DNA of 64,000 nucleotides from Microbacteriaceae bacterium PS02344 (GTDB lineage: Bacteria > Actinomycetota > Actinomycetes > Actinomycetales > Microbacteriaceae): the NCBI GenBank assembly GCA_029959905.1, contig JASCNZ010000005.1:1-64000 (forward strand), in the 5' to 3' direction. The notes beneath the pieces are model-generated. The model searched no databases and was not told where the DNA came from. It worked only from the letters and a program-made list of their open reading frames with translations. Positions 6,663-17,583 of the stretch are shown here, piece after piece; positions within the stretch are counted from its first letter, which is position 1, and every line of letters begins with the position of its first letter. The position numbers were made by a program, and so were the translations under genes.

Positions 6663-8696
6663 TCAGAAGCGTCCTCCTCCGGAGCGGCGCCGGGCGCCAC
6701 CGGATCGTCCGCCGCCGCCGAAGCCCGAGCTGCGGAAGCCGCCGCCGCTCGAACGCCAGCTGCTCCCGCGGGAGGAGCGGCTTCCGCCGCCACCTCCGCC
6801 CGAGAGCAGGCCGCCGATGATGCCGCCGAGGATGTCGCCGGCGAGTCCGGAGTCGTTCGAACGTCCGCCGCCGAACGGGCCGCCACCCCAGCCGGCGTCC
6901 CAGCCGGACGAGGAGGAGTAGGTCGACACATCGGCGGACGCGGAGGAGATCGCCTGGCGGGCGAGGTCGAGCGCACGCCGAGCGTCGGTCAGGGCGGCGT
7001 CGGGGGACTGCGAGCGTGCGGCCTCGGCCTGCGCTCGGGAGGCCTCTGCTTGTGACAGACGGGTGCGCGCCGTGGAGCCGACCGAACCGCGTCGGGTCTC
7101 GATGAACTCGCGCGCGGTGCGGATCTCGGAGTCGGCCTGCAGCAGCGTCTGGTCGAGCATCTGCCGAGTGCGCAGTGCGCGCTCGGCGTTCTCTTTGCTG
7201 CGCGCGATGGTCTGATCGATGGTCGTGTTCGCGGCCGACAGGGCGTCGAAGGCGCGCTGCGGGTTACGAGAGGGGCCGTCGAGGTCGGCGCGCGCCGCCT
7301 CGAGCTGCTGGCGCACGGCGGAGGCCGCAGCCGCGAGGGACCCGTCCTGGTCGGGAAGCTGCCCGGCCGTCTGAACGTCGGACTGCAGTTCGACCACCAG
7401 CGCCTGGGCGCGCGCCTCGATCCCGGCGAGGTCGTCTCGGAGCGTCGTGAGCGCTGCGGCGAGCTGGTGCGCCTGGGCGACGGCCTGCTCGGCCGTGCGG
7501 ATGGCGAACGCTGCTTCGCCGGATCGGCCGCCCGCGATGGCGTCGGATGCGGCGTCGATCGCCCGGTCGGCGAGCGATGCGCGCTCCCGAGCCTGGGCAG
7601 GGTTCTCCGCCACCGTGGTGAGCGCGCCCGGGGCGTAGGCGGCGGAGAGAGCGGAGAGCGCGGCGTCGGCGACGGGCAGCGTCGCCTCGAGGGAGGCACG
7701 TTCGGCGCGCACGCGCTCCAGCTCCTGCGGGGCGTTCTGCTCCAGGCGGCGGAGCGCATCGAAGGCTTCGACGTTGTCGTCGAGGATGTCGTCGACCTCG
7801 TCGGCGATCTGCACGATGCGGATGTGCCAGGCGCGTCGATCGTGGATCGTGTCCTCGATCTCGTCGTCGAGCTTCTGGCGCAGGTCGAACGCCTCGGCGA
7901 GCTTCTGGCGCGCCCGATCGACCACCGCGGTGAACTCGGCCGTGGCGGCGTCACCGAACTGGGCGATGGCGAACGCCAGCTCTTCGCGCGACGAGGTGAT
8001 CGCATCGTCGGCGCGCACGAGGGCCGCGCCCGCGAGATCTTCGACCTGCGCATCGGTCATGGTCGAGAACGGGTCGGCGGGGTCGGGAGTCGCGGGCATC
8101 GCCCCTCGTGCGCGGATCGCGGCCTCGCGACGGCGGCGGCGGACGAGTGCGACCACGAGCCACACCACCAGCGCGACGGCGACGACCGCGACGATCACGA
8201 GGAGGACGCGCAGTGCACCGGCTCCACCGTCGCCCTGGATCTCGTCGGCGGCGAGCACGACCGCGCCGTCCCAATCCTCCTGAGCGAGCAGGGGTTGGAT
8301 CTTCTGCTCGATGTCGTCGAGTCGATCACCACTCAACGGGCCGCCCTCGGCACCGGAGATGAAGTAGCTGCGCTGCTCGGTGGCGATCGCGAGGAGGTAC
8401 TGGTCGGGTCCGAGGCCGTTGTCGACCGCGACCTGGTCGGCCCACCCGATGCGATCCGACGGCGAGGTGAACTCGTCGACGAAGACGACGAAGAGATCGG
8501 CGGAGGAGTTCTCGGTGAGCTCCTGCAGACGCGCCTCGAGGGACTGATCCTCTCCGGAGCTCAGAACACCCGCGTCGTCGGTCACGTACCCTGCGTCGAG
8601 GGTCAGCGGATCGGTGGCGGAGGCCGTGGACGGGAGGGCGGCGCCGAGGAGCGTGGCGAGAGCGAGCGCGCACAGCGCTTTCCACCGTGTCTTCAT
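6663..8696 (-). CDS. TPM-domain exported/membrane protein
   Basis: A 677-residue protein with an N-terminal signal peptide (cleavage near TASA, residue 27), an extracytoplasmic TPM domain (GYVTDDAGVLSSGEDQSLEARL onward, to about residue 160), one transmembrane helix (about 170-195), and a long intracellular coiled-coil region. The tail is a Gly/Ser/Arg-rich low-complexity stretch (GGGGGGSRSSRGSSWRSSGG). TPM domains bind metal and occur in phosphatase-like proteins. The layout suits a membrane stress or quality-control protein operating with PspA, encoded just downstream. Confidence 0.88.
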   Translation of the reverse strand: MKTRWKALCALALATLLGAALPSTASATDPLTLDAGYVTDDAGVLSSGEDQSLEARLQELTENSSADLFVVFVDEFTSPSDRIGWADQVAVDNGLGPDQYLLAIATEQRSYFISGAEGGPLSGDRLDDIEQKIQPLLAQEDWDGAVVLAADEIQGDGGAGALRVLLVIVAVVAVALVVWLVVALVRRRRREAAIRARGAMPATPDPADPFSTMTDAQVEDLAGAALVRADDAITSSREELAFAIAQFGDAATAEFTAVVDRARQKLAEAFDLRQKLDDEIEDTIHDRRAWHIRIVQIADEVDDILDDNVEAFDALRRLEQNAPQELERVRAERASLEATLPVADAALSALSAAYAPGALTTVAENPAQARERASLADRAIDAASDAIAGGRSGEAAFAIRTAEQAVAQAHQLAAALTTLRDDLAGIEARAQALVVELQSDVQTAGQLPDQDGSLAAAASAVRQQLEAARADLDGPSRNPQRAFDALSAANTTIDQTIARSKENAERALRTRQMLDQTLLQADSEIRTAREFIETRRGSVGSTARTRLSQAEASRAQAEAARSQSPDAALTDARRALDLARQAISSASADVSTYSSSSGWDAGWGGGPFGGGRSNDSGLAGDILGGIIGGLLSGGGGGGSRSSRGSSWRSSGGGFRSSGFGGGGRSGGARRRSGGGRF

Positions 8697-8806
8697 CGCA
8701 TTCCCTCCGACCGGCAGGCGAGCCCCATGGCACGAGTCTATGCACTGGCCCCCGACACGCGACAGCGCCGCGGGCGGATCACCCGTTCGCCCTCAGCGGA
8801 GACGCA

Positions 8807-8812
8807 TACGCT
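8807..8812 (+). promoter_or_regulatory. -10 element of a leaderless promoter (DUF3097 gene)
   Basis: TACGCT lies seven bases before the ATG at 8820, so the predicted transcript starts at the start codon. Confidence 0.5.
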
Positions 8813-8819
8813 GGAGGGC

Positions 8820-9659
8820 ATGGATGACAGGTACGGTTCCGACGTGCTCTCCGCGGGCTGGCGCGAGCGCGGCGCGCCGAAGGTCGCGACGGTGCCCGCT
8901 GAGCTCGATCTGGTCGTCGAGGTCGCGGGCGACGGATTCTGCGGAGCGGTGACGCGCGTGCAGAGCGGCGATGTCGAACTCGAGGATTGGAAGGGGCGCA
9001 AACGGCTGTTCCCCCTCGGCGGCGGGTTCCTGATCGAGGGGCGGCCGGTGCGGCTGACGGCCCCGAAGGTGCAGTCGCAGGCGCCGCAGCGCACGGCATC
9101 CGGGTCCTTCGCCGTCGGCGATCAGCGGGCGCGCGTGGCGCTGCCCAGTCGCATCCTGGTCGAGGGCAAGCACGACGCCGAGCTCGTCGAGAAGGTCTGG
9201 GGTGCGGACCTGCGGGTCGAGGGGGTCGTGGTCGAGTTCCTCCAGGGCGTCGACCTGCTCGACGACCTCCTCGCGGCCGAGCCCCCCACGCGCGAACGGC
9301 GGTACGGCGTGCTCGTCGACCACCTGGTGCCCGGGTCGAAGGAGTCGCGCATCGCGGAGGCGGTCGCGCGCGGCCCGCACGGACGGCACGTGAAGATCGT
9401 CGGGCACCCCTTCGTCGACGTGTGGCAGTGCGTGACGCCGCGAGCGCTCGGTATCGCCCGGTGGCCCGAGATACCGCGCGGGATCGACTGGAAGACCGGC
9501 ATCTGCCGGGCTTTCGGCTGGCCGCACGAGACCCAGGCCGACACCGCGAGGGCCTGGCAGCACATTCTCGGCAAGGTGCAGAGCTATCGCGACCTCGAGC
9601 CGGCACTGCTCGGTCGGGTCGAGGAACTCATCGACTTCGTGACCGAGCCCGTCGGCTGA
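8820..9659 (+). CDS. DUF3097 family protein
   Basis: A 279-residue soluble protein recognised as the actinobacterial DUF3097 family, with conserved stretches SRILVEGKHDAELVEKVWG, YGVLVDHLVPGSKE and GHPFVDVWQ. The EGKHDAE and VDHLVPGSKE segments are reminiscent of a Toprim-like fold, with an acidic residue followed later by an Asp, but I cannot establish catalysis. The start at ATG 8820 is supported by the -10 element seven bases upstream; longer versions of the frame overlap the TPM gene antisense and are not credible. trmB follows after about 50 bases. Confidence 0.88.
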   Translation: MDDRYGSDVLSAGWRERGAPKVATVPAELDLVVEVAGDGFCGAVTRVQSGDVELEDWKGRKRLFPLGGGFLIEGRPVRLTAPKVQSQAPQRTASGSFAVGDQRARVALPSRILVEGKHDAELVEKVWGADLRVEGVVVEFLQGVDLLDDLLAAEPPTRERRYGVLVDHLVPGSKESRIAEAVARGPHGRHVKIVGHPFVDVWQCVTPRALGIARWPEIPRGIDWKTGICRAFGWPHETQADTARAWQHILGKVQSYRDLEPALLGRVEELIDFVTEPVG

Positions 9660-9699
9660 ACCCCCAGGCGGCGCGGAGGGGGCGTGGTGCCCGCCCGGA

Positions 9700-9705
9700 T
9701 ACCCT
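9700..9705 (+). promoter_or_regulatory. -10 element of a leaderless promoter (trmB)
   Basis: TACCCT lies six bases before ATG 9712; no Shine-Dalgarno is present. Confidence 0.5.
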
Positions 9706-9711
9706 GGAACC

Positions 9712-10437
9712 ATGCCCGAACCAGGAACCTTCCGCGACGAACCGGTGTCGTTCGTGCGCCGCAGCGGCCGCATGTCGGAGGCGCAGGAGCGAGCCTTCAC
9801 CGATCTCGCTGCGCACTACCTCCTCGACGTTCCCCGTGACGTCGCATGGACCTCGGTGCACCCCGAGGCCCGCCTCGACGTCGCCGCCGAGTACGGCCGT
9901 GACGCCGACCTGATCGTCGAGATCGGCTCGGGGCAGGGCCACGCGATCATCGCGGCCGCCTCGGCACGCCCCGAGACCGACTTCCTGGCCGTCGAGGTGT
10001 TCCGCGCAGGGCTCGCCCGCACCATGCTCGACGCCGAACGGGAGGGCGCACGCAACCTCCGCGTCGTCGAGGCGAATGCGCCGGAGGTGCTCTCGTCGTA
10101 CCTTCCTGAGTCGGCGGCCCGCGAGGTGTGGATCTTCTTCCCCGATCCTTGGCACAAGAAGCGCCACACCAAGCGTCGGCTCGTGCGCCCCGGTTTCGCC
10201 GACAACGCGGCGCGTGCGCTCGTCGACGGCGGGCTGCTGCGGCTGGCGACCGACTGGGAGGGCTACGCGCTGCAGATGCGCGAGGTGCTCGACGCCGAGC
10301 CGCTGTTCGAGCGGGCGTTCGAGGGCGACTGGGCCGATCGCTTCGAGGGCCGCGTGATGACCGCGTTCGAACGCAAGGGTCTCGCGAAGGGGCGCGATAT
10401 CCGCGACCTGGTCTACCGTCGCCGCGCCCGGCCGTGA
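9712..10437 (+). CDS. trmB: tRNA (guanine-N7-)-methyltransferase
   Basis: A 241-residue SAM-dependent enzyme that methylates N7 of G46 in the variable loop of tRNAs. The SAM-binding motif is IVEIGSGQGHAIIAAA, followed by an acidic residue in FLAVEVFRAG, and the family signature FPDPWHKKRHTKRRL is intact. The N-terminal FVRRSGRMSEAQERAF is also typical. Length is normal. The stop overlaps the GTG of the next gene (GTGA), so the membrane protein that follows is translationally coupled. Confidence 0.96.
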   Translation: MPEPGTFRDEPVSFVRRSGRMSEAQERAFTDLAAHYLLDVPRDVAWTSVHPEARLDVAAEYGRDADLIVEIGSGQGHAIIAAASARPETDFLAVEVFRAGLARTMLDAEREGARNLRVVEANAPEVLSSYLPESAAREVWIFFPDPWHKKRHTKRRLVRPGFADNAARALVDGGLLRLATDWEGYALQMREVLDAEPLFERAFEGDWADRFEGRVMTAFERKGLAKGRDIRDLVYRRRARP

Positions 10438-11261
10438 ACGACGTGCGCCTCCCGGCTCGCGCCGGTCTCGCCCCCGCCATGCTCGTGTGCGCGGCGGCGC
10501 CCGCGTTCTTCGTGCTGGAGACGCCATGGTTGGGGTGGGTCCTGCTCGCCGCGGGTATCGCCCTCGCGGCGCTCCTGGAGCGTGGGCGGGTGAGAGCATC
10601 CGCCCCTTCACTCACGCGGGATCTCTCGCTGATCGCCCTGGGGATGCTCGTGGTCAGCGTGATCCCCCTCGCGGCCGAGCTCGACAACGGCGCCATGCTG
10701 CGCTTCACGCTGGCCCTCGGCGGTGCGGTCGTGCTGCCGTACGTCGTCTCGCGCTTCGTCTACCGGGATCGGGCGATCTCGTTCCCCTGGCGCGCTGGGC
10801 GCCGCTGGGGTCGGCTGCAGTGGGGGTGGCTCGTCGCCGTTCTGGTGCTCGGGTGGCTGATCCTGCCGTTCTACTTCATCACCAGCGGCGTCTACCAGAA
10901 CTGGCCGGTCATCGACACTCCCGACCTCATCGCGCGTCTGTTCGTCGGTGTGGGGGCCGTGGGCATCTGGGACGAGCTGTTCTTCATCTGCACGGTCTTC
11001 GCGCTGTTGCGCCGGCACTTCCCGGACGTCCTCGCCAACCTGCTGCAGACGATCGTCTTCGTCTCGTTCCTGTGGGAGCTCGGCTACCGCGAGTGGGGTC
11101 CGCTCCTCACGATCCCCTTCGCCCTGCTGCAGGGCTTCATCTTCCTGCGGACGCACTCGCTCGCATACGTGGTGACCGTGCACCTGCTGTTCGACGCCGT
11201 GGTGTTCGGCGTGCTCGTCCACGCGCACAATCCGGGCATGCTGCCGATCTTCCTCGTGTGA
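10434..11261 (+). CDS. CPBP-family (CAAX protease-like) membrane protein
   Basis: A 275-residue polytopic membrane protein with about eight hydrophobic segments. The fifth contains IWDELFFICTVFALL and a later one ends VVTVHLLFDAV, positions that match the Glu-containing and His-containing motifs of CPBP/Abi intramembrane proteases. The first motif deviates (DELFF rather than EExxxR), so catalytic activity is doubtful. The start GTG at 10434 overlaps the trmB stop. Function is unknown; possible roles are prenyl-protein processing or bacteriocin immunity. Confidence 0.72.
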   Translation: MNDVRLPARAGLAPAMLVCAAAPAFFVLETPWLGWVLLAAGIALAALLERGRVRASAPSLTRDLSLIALGMLVVSVIPLAAELDNGAMLRFTLALGGAVVLPYVVSRFVYRDRAISFPWRAGRRWGRLQWGWLVAVLVLGWLILPFYFITSGVYQNWPVIDTPDLIARLFVGVGAVGIWDELFFICTVFALLRRHFPDVLANLLQTIVFVSFLWELGYREWGPLLTIPFALLQGFIFLRTHSLAYVVTVHLLFDAVVFGVLVHAHNPGMLPIFLV

Positions 11262-11296
11262 CCCACGGCGCAGGACCCGTCTGTCAGAATCGAGCC

Positions 11297-11689
11297 ATGC
11301 TGATCGTCGGACTCGTCCTCGCCGCGGCGGCCGCCGCATTCCACGTCTTCATCTTCGCGCTCGAGTCGCTGAAGTGGACCGAGCCCGAGACGAGGAAGAT
11401 CTTCGGGGTCGCCAGCGAGGCGGATGCCCTGACGACCAAGCAGCTGGCGTTCAACCAGGGCTTCTACAACCTGTTCCTCGCGCTCGCCACACTCTTCGGC
11501 ATCGGGTTCGCGTTGTTCGGCTTCGAGACGATCGGGCTCACCCTCGTGTTCGCCGGCACGGGCATGATGCTCGCCGCCGCGCTCGTGCTGGTGCTCTCCG
11601 ACCGCTCGAAGTCCCGGGCAGCCCTGATGCAGGGCACCCTGCCGCTGCTCGCGGTCGTCGTCACGGCCATCGCGCTCGCCATTCGCTGA
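11297..11689 (+). CDS. DUF1304 integral membrane protein
   Basis: A 130-residue protein with four predicted membrane helices. The N-terminus AAAAAFHVFIFALESLKW and FNQGFYNLFLALATLFG are hallmarks of DUF1304. No enzymatic motif is known. CAGAAT six bases before the ATG indicates a leaderless promoter. A hairpin terminator follows directly. Confidence 0.9.
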   Translation: MLIVGLVLAAAAAAFHVFIFALESLKWTEPETRKIFGVASEADALTTKQLAFNQGFYNLFLALATLFGIGFALFGFETIGLTLVFAGTGMMLAAALVLVLSDRSKSRAALMQGTLPLLAVVVTAIALAIR

Positions 11690-11695
11690 GAACGA

Positions 11696-11727
11696 CGAAG
11701 GGGACCGCCGACCGGCGATCCCCTTCG
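11696..11727. terminator. Bidirectional hairpin terminator
   Basis: CGAAGGGGA (11696-11704) pairs perfectly with TCCCCTTCG (11719-11727) between the convergent DUF1304 and quinone oxidoreductase genes, so it can serve both strands. Confidence 0.65.
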
Positions 11728-11743
11728 ATGCGGCGCGGCGTTC

Positions 11744-12721
11744 TCAGAATCGCAGGAGCACCTTGCCGACCCGCCCGGGCGTCTTGCTGAGGCGCACGGC
11801 GTCGGCGACGTCGTCTGCGTCGAACACGCCCGCGACGGGCAGGGTCAGGGTGCCGTCGACGACCCGCTGGATCAGCTCGCGGAACAGGCCGGACTTCGTG
11901 TCGGCGTCGAGCTGCTGGGTGACTTTGCTGCCCCAGAACCCCTTCACGACCGCCTGCTTAAAGATCACGTCGCCGGAGGCGATCTCCATGACGGGCGAGT
12001 TCATCGCGCCGAAGGCGACGAGCGTGCCGCCCTCGCCGAGGAGCGAGAGCACATCGCCCGACGCCGGTCCGCCGACGGAGTCGACGCCGGCAGTGATCGA
12101 CGCGCCGCCGGTGAGAGCCTCGACCTGGTCGCGCCAGTCGTCCTGATCGGTGGCGATCACGTTGACGATTCCCTGATCGCGCAGCTCGTCGACGCCCTCG
12201 GTGCGACGCACGAGGCCGATCACATTGACCCCGCGGGCGGCGCCGAGCTGGGCGAGCATGCGGCCGACCGCGCCGTTCGCGGCGTTCTGCACGATCCAGT
12301 CGCCCTCGGCGACATCGAGGAAGTGCAGCAGGGCGATCGTGCTGAACGGCATCGACACCAGCTGTGCGGCGCTCTCGTCCGGCAGACCGTCCGGCACGGG
12401 GATGAGGCCGGCGGCATCCGCGACGATGTACTCGGCCCAGGCGCCGAACGTGCCACCGGTGGCGACGCGCTGGCCGACCGTCAGGTGCGTCACGCCGTCA
12501 CCGAGCGCGTCGACCGTGCCGACTGCCTCCGTGCCGGAGCGTGCGGGCAGTTCCGGCACGAAGCCGTACGTGCCGCGGACGGTCCAGAGGTCGTGGTTGT
12601 GGATGGGGGAGAGCAGAACCTTGATCCGCACCTGGCCGGGGCCGGGCTCCGGGGTAGGACGCTCCTGCGGGGCGAGGACGTCCTCGGCCTCGCCGAAGGA
12701 CTCGTGGATGAGTGCGCGCAC
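11744..12721 (-). CDS. Zinc-free quinone oxidoreductase-like alcohol dehydrogenase (MDR superfamily)
   Basis: A 325-residue medium-chain dehydrogenase/reductase. The GroES-like N-terminal half ([16 protein letters not shown], then [10 protein letters not shown]) lacks the cysteine set of zinc-dependent alcohol dehydrogenases. The NADPH-binding half has a glycine-rich turn in [17 protein letters not shown]. This fits NADPH:quinone oxidoreductases and enoyl reductases. It is the third gene of the ohrR-ohr unit with only 12 bases after ohr, so it probably reduces quinones or reactive carbonyls formed during organic peroxide stress. Confidence 0.88.
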   Translation of the reverse strand: MRALIHESFGEAEDVLAPQERPTPEPGPGQVRIKVLLSPIHNHDLWTVRGTYGFVPELPARSGTEAVGTVDALGDGVTHLTVGQRVATGGTFGAWAEYIVADAAGLIPVPDGLPDESAAQLVSMPFSTIALLHFLDVAEGDWIVQNAANGAVGRMLAQLGAARGVNVIGLVRRTEGVDELRDQGIVNVIATDQDDWRDQVEALTGGASITAGVDSVGGPASGDVLSLLGEGGTLVAFGAMNSPVMEIASGDVIFKQAVVKGFWGSKVTQQLDADTKSGLFRELIQRVVDGTLTLPVAGVFDADDVADAVRLSKTPGRVGKVLLRF

Positions 12722-12733
12722 GATGTTCCTCCC

Positions 12734-13156
12734 TCAGTCGTCGGAGACGCTGATCGTGACGTCGATGTTGCCGCGTGTCGCGTTGGAGTACGGGCACACC
12801 TGGTGCGCGGCGTCGGCGAGGGCCTGCGCCTGCTCGTGGGGGAGGTCGGGGATGACCACCTCGAGCTCGACGGCGAGGCCGAAACCGCCCTGACCGTTCG
12901 AGCCGATGTGCACACGCGCGCCGACCGAGGTGTCGGTGAGCTTCACCTTCTGCGCCCGCGCGACCGACTGCAGGGCGGAGTGGAAGCACGCCGCGTAGCC
13001 GGCGGCGAAGAGCTGCTCGGGGTTCGCGCCGTCGCCGCTCCCTCCCATCGCCTTCGGGATGGCGAGGTCGAACTCGACGCGACGGTCGTCGGTGGCGACG
13101 TGTCCGTCGCGGCCGGCTCCGGTGGCGAGTGCTTCTGCGGTGTAGAGGGCTTCCAT
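12734..13156 (-). CDS. ohr: Organic hydroperoxide resistance protein Ohr
   Basis: A 140-residue thiol peroxidase of the Ohr/OsmC superfamily. The two redox cysteines are visible in [10 protein letters not shown] and [13 protein letters not shown], and the start [19 protein letters not shown] plus [14 protein letters not shown] are typical. It detoxifies organic and fatty-acid hydroperoxides using lipoylated proteins as reductant. The gene lies between ohrR and a quinone reductase, all on the minus strand with short gaps, and should be induced when OhrR is oxidised. Confidence 0.95.
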   Translation of the reverse strand: MEALYTAEALATGAGRDGHVATDDRRVEFDLAIPKAMGGSGDGANPEQLFAAGYAACFHSALQSVARAQKVKLTDTSVGARVHIGSNGQGGFGLAVELEVVIPDLPHEQAQALADAAHQVCPYSNATRGNIDVTISVSDD

Positions 13157-13208
13157 GGGGATTTCCTTCCTGTGGTGGGCGTCGGTGCGGGTCGCGCGAC
13201 GACGGCGG

Positions 13209-13640
13209 TCAGCTCCGTGCGTTCTGCAGCAGAGCCGTGAGTTCCTGGAGTTCGGAGATGAGGCGGCGACGGTGCGCGTCGTCGCGGATGCCCGACAGGC
13301 GGGCGACGTCGAGCGCGACCGTCGCGAGCTCGGAGCGGAGTGCTTCGCCGCGTTCGGTGAGCTGCACCGTCACGACCCGCTCGTCGGTGACGCTGCGAGA
13401 CCGGGTGACCAGGTCGGCCTGTTCGAGGCGGCGCACCAGGGGTGACAGGGTGCCGGAGTCGAGCTGCATGGCGTCGCCGAGCGACCCGATGGTCTGCTCG
13501 CCCTCGTGCCAGAGGATGGCGAGCACGAGGTACTGCGGGTACGTCAGCCCCCACGGCGCCAGCAGCGTGCGGTACGCCTGAGTCGTCGCCCGGGCGGCGG
13601 AGTACAGCGAGAAGCACACCATCTCATCGGTCACGGACAT
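13209..13640 (-). CDS. ohrR: MarR-family organic peroxide sensor OhrR
   Basis: A 143-residue winged-helix repressor. The redox-sensing cysteine sits in the N-terminal MVCFSLYSA segment, matching the reactive Cys of OhrR proteins. The rest has the MarR pattern (LTYPQYLVLAILWHEGEQTIGSLGD, then LVRRLEQADLVTRSRSVTDER). Oxidation of the cysteine releases the protein from DNA. Start ATG 13640 was chosen because longer forms run through the promoter palindrome. It is first in the ohrR-ohr-reductase unit and so represses itself and the two enzymes. Confidence 0.93.
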   Translation of the reverse strand: MSVTDEMVCFSLYSAARATTQAYRTLLAPWGLTYPQYLVLAILWHEGEQTIGSLGDAMQLDSGTLSPLVRRLEQADLVTRSRSVTDERVVTVQLTERGEALRSELATVALDVARLSGIRDDAHRRRLISELQELTALLQNARS

Positions 13641-13647
13641 GTCCAAG

Positions 13648-13676
13648 AGTCTTGCACGCAATTCAATTGTGCACAA
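13648..13676 (-). promoter_or_regulatory. ohrR operon promoter with OhrR operator palindrome
   Basis: On the minus strand a -35 TTGTGC (13676-13671) and a -10 AAGACT (13653-13648) are spaced by 17 bases, with the ATG seven bases beyond the -10. The spacer is filled by an imperfect 25-bp palindrome (13652-13676) whose core CAATTCAATTG at 13659-13669 is perfect and resembles known OhrR boxes. A repressor here would directly block polymerase. Confidence 0.75.
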
Positions 13677-13710
13677 CCCAACCACCCAACACTCAGTGAG
13701 CGGGCGGCGC

Positions 13711-14139
13711 TCAGCGCCGCAGCTCGGCGCTGAGCCAGCGAGCGTACTGGTGCCACGGGTCGCCACCACGGCGGAGGGTGGCCACATGGACGTCGAGCGG
13801 TGCGGCGAAGGTGAACCACTCGCCGCCCTCCCGCAGCTCGGCGAACTCGCGGTGCCGCGACTGCTCGAGGGCGCGGTCGCCGCGCTCGAACGCGAGCAGC
13901 TCGTCATGGCGGATGCTCGCGAGCCGCTGCCGCGGGCGTCGGCTCGTACCGATCTTCACTCGGCGGTCGTAGCGCAGGTAGTAGACGACGTCGACGCGGG
14001 GCAGCGGAAGGCCGTCGTCGGGGACGTCGCCGAACCGCCACGCGCACAGGGCGCACGACAGCGCGCCGGTGCCTGTGCGAACTCCCACCCGGTGCCCGCA
14101 CAGCGCGCATGGCGCGGGGAGGGCGAGCGGCGACGACAT
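13711..14139 (-). CDS. GIY-YIG-like nuclease-domain protein with zinc ribbon
   Basis: A 142-residue protein. Residues around [23 protein letters not shown] match the GIY-YIG/T5orf172 core (tyrosine pair, then KIGxS and a catalytic-type Arg), and [25 protein letters not shown] carries the Glu expected later in the fold. The N-terminus holds CALCG and CALCA, a likely zinc ribbon. A DNA-processing role is plausible but the target is unknown. TACCAT seven bases upstream suggests a leaderless promoter on the minus strand. Confidence 0.75.
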   Translation of the reverse strand: MSSPLALPAPCALCGHRVGVRTGTGALSCALCAWRFGDVPDDGLPLPRVDVVYYLRYDRRVKIGTSRRPRQRLASIRHDELLAFERGDRALEQSRHREFAELREGGEWFTFAAPLDVHVATLRRGGDPWHQYARWLSAELRR

Positions 14140-14158
14140 GTTCCGGATGGTACGCCGG

Positions 14159-14230
14159 GCCGCCGACACCGCCGCCGACACCGCCGCCGACACCGCCGCC
14201 GACACCGCCGCCGACACCGCCGCCGATACG
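14159..14230. repeat. Six-copy 12-bp tandem repeat
   Basis: GCCGCCGACACC occurs five times in perfect tandem (14159-14218), followed by one degenerate copy ending in GATACG. It lies in the divergent gap between the GIY-YIG gene and treS. Because 12 is a multiple of three the array stays open in several frames, but I see no gene there. Confidence 0.9.
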
Positions 14231-14327
14231 AACGCCGGTACACCTTCCGCCTCCGCGGGCGCAAGGGGACACACTTCGGTCCGCCCGTATGGAAGATTCA
14301 CCCCATGACCTGCCTGAGGACCACTGC

Positions 14328-16090
<1,763 letters not shown>

Positions 16091-16094
<4 letters not shown>

Positions 16095-17545
16095 ACCTCG
16101 TCGAACACGGGATCCTCGAGGACTACCTCGTCCGCACGCGGTGGTTCGGAGGCAAGAGCCGGCCCTTCCACGTGCCGGCGGTGCGCCGCATCGCCGACCT
16201 GTCCGCCGCCGACGGGCGCGTGCAGGCGATCGTCTTCCTCGTGACCGTCGAGTACGACGACCCCGAGGGCGGCAGCGAGACCTATCAGGTGCCGCTCGCG
16301 TCGTACGACGAGCCGCAGGAGGCGATCGCGCACGCGGCCGTCGGCTCCGTCGAGGACGAGGGGCGTGTGCGCCACCTCTACGACGCCGTGCACGACCGCT
16401 ACGCCATGGCGCTCTGGCTCGAGGGGCTCGTCGCAGCCGAGGCATCCGAGACCGACGAGCGCGGGGGTCTGCGCTTCCGCCGCGTGCCGGGGACCGAGCC
16501 ACTCGACCCCGAGTGGCGCTCGTCGCCGTTGTCGGGAGAGCAGTCGAACTCGTCGGTGCGCTTCGACGACACGGCGATCATGAAGGTCTTCCGCAAGGTG
16601 ACCCCGGGGCTCAACCCCGACATCGAGATCCACCGCGAACTCACCCGTGCAGGCGCCGAGCACATCGCCGTGCTGTACGGGTGGGTCGAGGCCGATGTCG
16701 ACGGCGAGGTCGTGCAGCTCGCGATGGTGCAGGAGTTCCTGCGTACGGCGACGGACGGCTTCGATCTCGCCACTGGCAGCGTGCGCACGCTGATGGCCGA
16801 CCCGGAGCAGAGCATCGAGGGGTCGGGCGGCGACTTCGCCGGCGAGGCCGCTCGGCTCGGCACCGCCGTCGCCGAGGTGCACGCGACGTTGCGCGAGCGT
16901 TTCCCCGTCGACCGGCGAGGGCCGCGCGCGGCGGCGTCGCTCTCGCGCGCGATGGTCGACCGGCTCGAGCACGCCCTCGGCGTGGTGCCGGAACTGGCGC
17001 CGTACGCGGACCGCTTGCGGGCCGCGTACGCCGCGGTGGCGCAGCTGCCCGGCCTCGACGTGCAGCGGGTCCACGGCGACCTGCACCTCGGGCAGACGCT
17101 GCGCACCGCTCACGGTTGGCGCATCGTCGATTTCGAAGGCGAGCCGGGCCGGCCGTTCGCGGAGCGCGCGCTGCCCGACTCGCCGTGGCGCGATGTCGCC
17201 GGCATGCTGCGGTCGTTCGACTACGTGCCCGGAGTGGTCGAGATGGCGCAGGCGTCGTCGACCGAGCCTGTCGAGGATGCGGAAGACGAGCTGCGCGTCC
17301 AGCGCGGGCGCGAGTGGGCGGAGCGCTCGCGGGGACGCTTCCTCGATGCGTACGTCGCGGCCATGCGCGGTGCGGACGACGAGGATGACGATCCCGTCGA
17401 CGACCGCCCCGTGCACCTGACCGAGGGGGAGCGCACCCTCTTGAACGCGTACGTCGCCGACAAGGCGGTCTACGAAGCCGTCTACGAGAAGCGCAATCGC
17501 CCGGGGTGGGTGTCCATCCCCCTGCAGGCGCTCGGCGAGATCTGA
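16091..17545 (+). CDS. mak: Maltokinase
   Basis: A 484-residue aminoglycoside-phosphotransferase-like kinase that phosphorylates maltose at C1 with ATP. The catalytic loop [12 protein letters not shown] and the metal-binding [10 protein letters not shown] are intact, and the N-terminal [14 protein letters not shown] is the family hallmark. The GTG start overlaps the treS stop, so the two enzymes are made together; in some relatives they are fused. Maltose-1-phosphate would go to GlgE, which is not encoded in this window. A strong terminator follows. Confidence 0.94.
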
Positions 17546-17546
17546 C

Positions 17547-17581
17547 GACGGGGCCCCGATTCGAGTGACCGGGGCCCCGTC
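17547..17581. terminator. Hairpin terminator after treS-mak
   Basis: GACGGGGCCCC (17547-17557) pairs perfectly with GGGGCCCCGTC (17571-17581), an 11-bp GC stem between convergent mak and the VOC gene. Confidence 0.8.
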
Positions 17582-17583
17582 TC

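Noticed and set aside
14159..14230. Short repeats considered as a CRISPR array
   Set aside because: Unit is 12 bases with no spacers and no cas genes nearby; it is a simple tandem repeat.
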